In this document: positions 61,595-64,000 of the stretch, in pieces
Layout of the letters: every line of letters starts with the position of its first letter
Numbering within the stretch: position 1 is the first letter of the stretch
NCBI RefSeq assembly: GCF_963169125.1
Contig: NC_084797.1
Coordinates: 102,759,868 to 102,823,867 of the forward strand
DNA: 64,000 bases
Reading direction: 5' to 3'
DNA from: Humulus lupulus
Lineage: Eukaryota; Streptophyta; Magnoliopsida; Rosales; Cannabaceae
Notes under the pieces: model-generated
What the model was told of the DNA's origin: nothing
Seen by the model: the letters and a program-made list of their open reading frames with translations, nothing else
Database searches by the model: none
Translations under genes and position numbers: made by a program

Positions 61595-62971
61595 GTTCCA
61601 AGCTCTAGAATAAGCCTCCTTTGAGTTTACAGCTTCAAATTCCAGAAGAAATGGTGAGGGGAGAGGAAATCGTGTGGGAGAGCAAAGAGTTCCTATTTTT
61701 CTTTCTTTCTTTCTTTCCTTCAGTTTCTACTATTTTCTACAACTTCCACTAAGGATAAATGGCAGAATAACACTTATCCTCTTTTAACAATCCAAAAGAC
61801 CACTTTGCCCTCCCATTAAAACCTAAGCCTTTAAACATTCCGTTCCCAATTCCCGCTAATTCCTCGAGTGTCCCTAATAATTACCGCTTAAACCCTGTCA
61901 TTTAATTAATTACCAATTACTTTCCTCAATATCAAATAGTCTCCAATATATTTCCCAAATCCCAAGAAATACCCCTAGGCTCCCCCTAGCCGGGTATAAA
62001 TCCCCACCGTGATTTTTTTGCGAAACCGCTCAATAGGATCGCCTCGAGCCACAAGCTGCAAATATATCCACATAATAATGTGGTCTCAAAAATTTATAAC
62101 AAATAATCACGCTTATGCCCTCAACGGGCCAAAATTACAAATATGCCCTTATAAGCTAAGTAGGGGCTACATGCATACTAATACTCATAATCATGCATCT
62201 CATATATCCATATAATAAGCTTGCTTATCACATAATCATGCATAAAACCATTTAAATCACACATAAACCAATTATGCCCTCCCGACACACTAATCAAGGC
62301 CTTAAGCCTCATTAGTAATTTTGGGTCGTTACAGTGGGGTGCAACTATAGAAATCAGGGAATGAATTTTTCACTTTTATTTATTTAATTAATTAATTAAT
62401 GAAAAATTAAAAAAGATAGTTTTGATATTTTCATTAATAAGATAATTAATTAATTAAAATATAAATTGTAATTGGTTACATATTTATTTTTTAAATTTTA
62501 ATATTTTCTATATAAGTTAGACCTATGAGAAAATAAAAAAAATACTCAATTTTCGCTCTAAGAAAAGAACAATACTTTCCATCGCTCCCAGAAAAGACAC
62601 AGAACCAATCTCAGGCCTATTCTCTTGATCTCATGTATTGAACACATCAAGTTGAATCAGAAATATACCATCCTTTATTCTCTAAGTGCCCACACACTTC
62701 TTGAGGTGTAGAGAACGCTGTGGAAGATCTTGGTATGAGTACCTGGGAGCAGCTTGGATAGGAAGATAATTTATTTTACGAAAAGATAGCAAGGACACTT
62801 GATAGGCATCTAGAGGTATGTTCTTTATTCTTTTCTTGTTTATGATTAATGTATGTATATTAATGGATCTTCATATTGAAAAGTAGTTTAAATATGTTAC
62901 AAAATTTTTGTTGTACACTGGGCCAACCCATCACACAATTCCGTTGCGTATTAGGAAACTTATTCCAAACA

Positions 62972-64000
62972 ATTGGTACCAGAGCGGTCATTAATCTCTG
63001 CATACATTAATTACTGTGTGGGCATAATATGCATTCTCATGTTATCGTAATATGTGTGAATGGATGGATGTATGTATGCTTAAAGTTTATTCTTAAGGGT
63101 CGTTAATTATACGGTGTTTTGGGTTTAGGAATTGTTCTTAAATTTGTAGAAGAAAAATGTAACCCATTTTGGGGCATAGGAATTTTTGTAATTTAATTTT
63201 CTGCATTAAATTATTGGAAAAAAATTTGTAAGGCCCGAGCCCTGGGTTCCGTGCCCCGAAGCCCAAGCCCAAGACTATCGCACGCTGCCATACGGCCCTA
63301 TGGCCTATGGCCTATGGCTCCCTAGCCGCGCGCCAATGCTCCTGCATCTGTGCGTGCCCTATTGGCTCCCTACCGCAGCTTGCGCGCCTTCCAGCCATGG
63401 CCCCAACTGCTGGTCCGTGCCCCTTGCACACTTCGTCGAGCCACTGCCGTCGCCTCCCGCCATGCCTCCTACCCCATGCCGAGCTAATTTGTGCCGCCGG
63501 ACCTAGGGTTCTTAACCCTAAGGTTTGCACAATGTTATCTATTTAAATTATGGGCCTAATTAATTTATGCCCATAATTAAAATTGTTTTGTATTGAATTA
63601 ATTGTTTGAGACCAAATTAAAAAGTGAGCCTAATAACTGATTGGGCATTAAAACCCAATTTAATTATTCTTAAATTTTGTTTAAGATAATTAAAAGTTAT
63701 TTTAATTCAAAATTAAATGGATAAATGACTTAATGGATCAAGACTAATTGTGATGGCCCAAAATTGAAGATAAAGATCTCTTTAGGTTTTATTTAGTTTC
63801 TTACATTTTTGTGTATAATTTTGCAAGTGTTGTAATTTTTCTAGAAATACCCAAGACACCTGGCCCGCAATTATTTATTTAATTAATTAGTATTTTATTT
63901 TTTTTAAAGGATTGAATGTGGTTAAATTGAATAATACTTTATCATGCATTTTTTGACATGCAATACATATTACCTAAAATTAGCATGCATCTCATATAAG
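62972..64000 (+). mobile_element. C2 internal region: primer-binding site and leader
   Basis: Two bases after the LTR comes TGGTACCAGAGCGGTC (62974), an initiator-Met-type primer-binding site. The following sequence is collinear with the C3 leader: AATGGATGGATG, CGTTAATTATACGGTGTTTTGGG, ATGTAACCCATT and GGGCATAGGAATTTTTGTAATTT. A GC-rich patch at 63225-63520 contains CCTATGGCCTATGGCCTATGG. No coding start of gag is reached within the window. Short frames in the GC-rich patch on both strands are not conserved and are not called. Confidence 0.8.

Larger units (their letters stand above)
33728..62333 (-). mobile_element. S3: Tekay-like solo LTR, split by S4 and C3
   Basis: The plus strand begins TGTAACGCC and ends GGGTCGTTACA, with the perfect TSD GTGGG at 33723-33727 and 62334-62338. 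The LTR pieces are 33728-34439, 36357-37330 and 61600-62333, about 2.42 kb in all, nearly the length of S1 (2,455). It is the same family as S1 in inverse orientation: the S1 start block (CCAAATCCGCTAATAAGG) appears as its complement near 62310-62330. No Tekay internal sequence remains, so it is a solo LTR. S4 and C3 inserted into it afterwards. Confidence 0.9.
21890..62971 (+). mobile_element. C2: 5' LTR of a sense-oriented copia element, split in three by T3 and S3
   Basis: The pieces are about 21890-22130, 32523-33727 and 62339-62971. Joined across the TSDs GACAC and GTGGG they align in order with the complement of the C3 LTR: 'GGTGCTGTATATAAT', 'TTTTGTTTTGGAAACTCATTAATG', 'ATGTGATTTTTCC', 'GGAAGATCTTGG' complement blocks and 'GATAGCAAGGACAC'. 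The LTR ends ...TATTCCAAACA and is followed by a primer-binding site and a leader running out of the window. The first 40-50 bases of the LTR are missing or unrecognisable at the junction with C1. Confidence 0.8.

Noticed and set aside
63300..63546. Overlapping frames of 68-79 codons on both strands in a GC-rich patch
   Set aside because: Low-complexity GC-rich leader of a copia element (CCTATGG repeats). Frames on both strands are open for compositional reasons and are not conserved in C3.
1..64000. Host protein genes, tRNA, rRNA or organellar insertions
   Set aside because: I checked coding-like stretches on both strands; each long one falls in a recognised retroelement or is low-complexity. 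No tRNA or rRNA sequence was recognised. A tRNA scan and a protein search would be needed to exclude very short or decayed cases.

Overview
This window looks like heterochromatic nuclear DNA of a flowering plant. I see no host gene, tRNA or rRNA. It is built almost entirely of LTR retrotransposons inserted into one another. Target-site duplications (TSDs) and LTR ends let most of the nest be read. The species cannot be told from the sequence. Labels used here: T = Ty3/gypsy elements of Tat type, C = Ty1/copia, S = solo LTRs, M = MITE.

Left part (1-18,422): T1 (1-6,954, gag-pol on the minus strand, left end outside the window) is a deletion derivative and carries solo LTR S1 (2,421-4,875, TSD CCTGG). 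T0 is an old Tat gag fragment (6,955-7,320 and 18,156-18,422) split by T2 (7,321-18,150, plus strand, TSD TATTG).

Middle (18,423-33,727): C1 is an antisense-oriented copia LTR fragment holding a Mutator-like MITE (M1) and a solo LTR (S2). Near 21,880 it meets, tail to tail, the 5' LTR of another copia element, C2, which reads to the right. Into the C2 LTR went T3 (22,131-32,517, TSD GACAC), the youngest element here, with LTRs differing at about four of 780 bases.

Right part (33,728-64,000): the same C2 LTR was also split by S3, a Tekay-like solo LTR (33,728-62,333, TSD GTGGG). S3 holds solo LTR S4 (TSD GTCGC) and copia element C3 (37,331-61,594, TSD GTTCC). C3 holds two Tat elements, T4 and T5, fused by a deletion with a templated filler. 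C2 resumes at 62,339 and runs out of the window with its primer-binding site and leader.

The most interesting theme is the shared architecture of the Tat elements. On the genomic-RNA strand they carry gag-protease-RT-RNase H-integrase. On the opposite strand, between integrase and the 3' LTR, they carry what looks like a complete spliced gene: TATA box, 5'-UTR intron, then four coding exons with GT-AG introns at conserved positions, encoding a 'putative gypsy type transposon' domain plus a coiled coil. The two convergent units are separated by a short tandem-repeat array. In T3 this antisense gene is fully open (about 797 codons). T3's gag-pol is also one long open frame, but it lacks the whole reverse transcriptase through an in-frame 2,163-base deletion at a 13-base microhomology. 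T3 therefore looks like a recently mobilised non-autonomous element.
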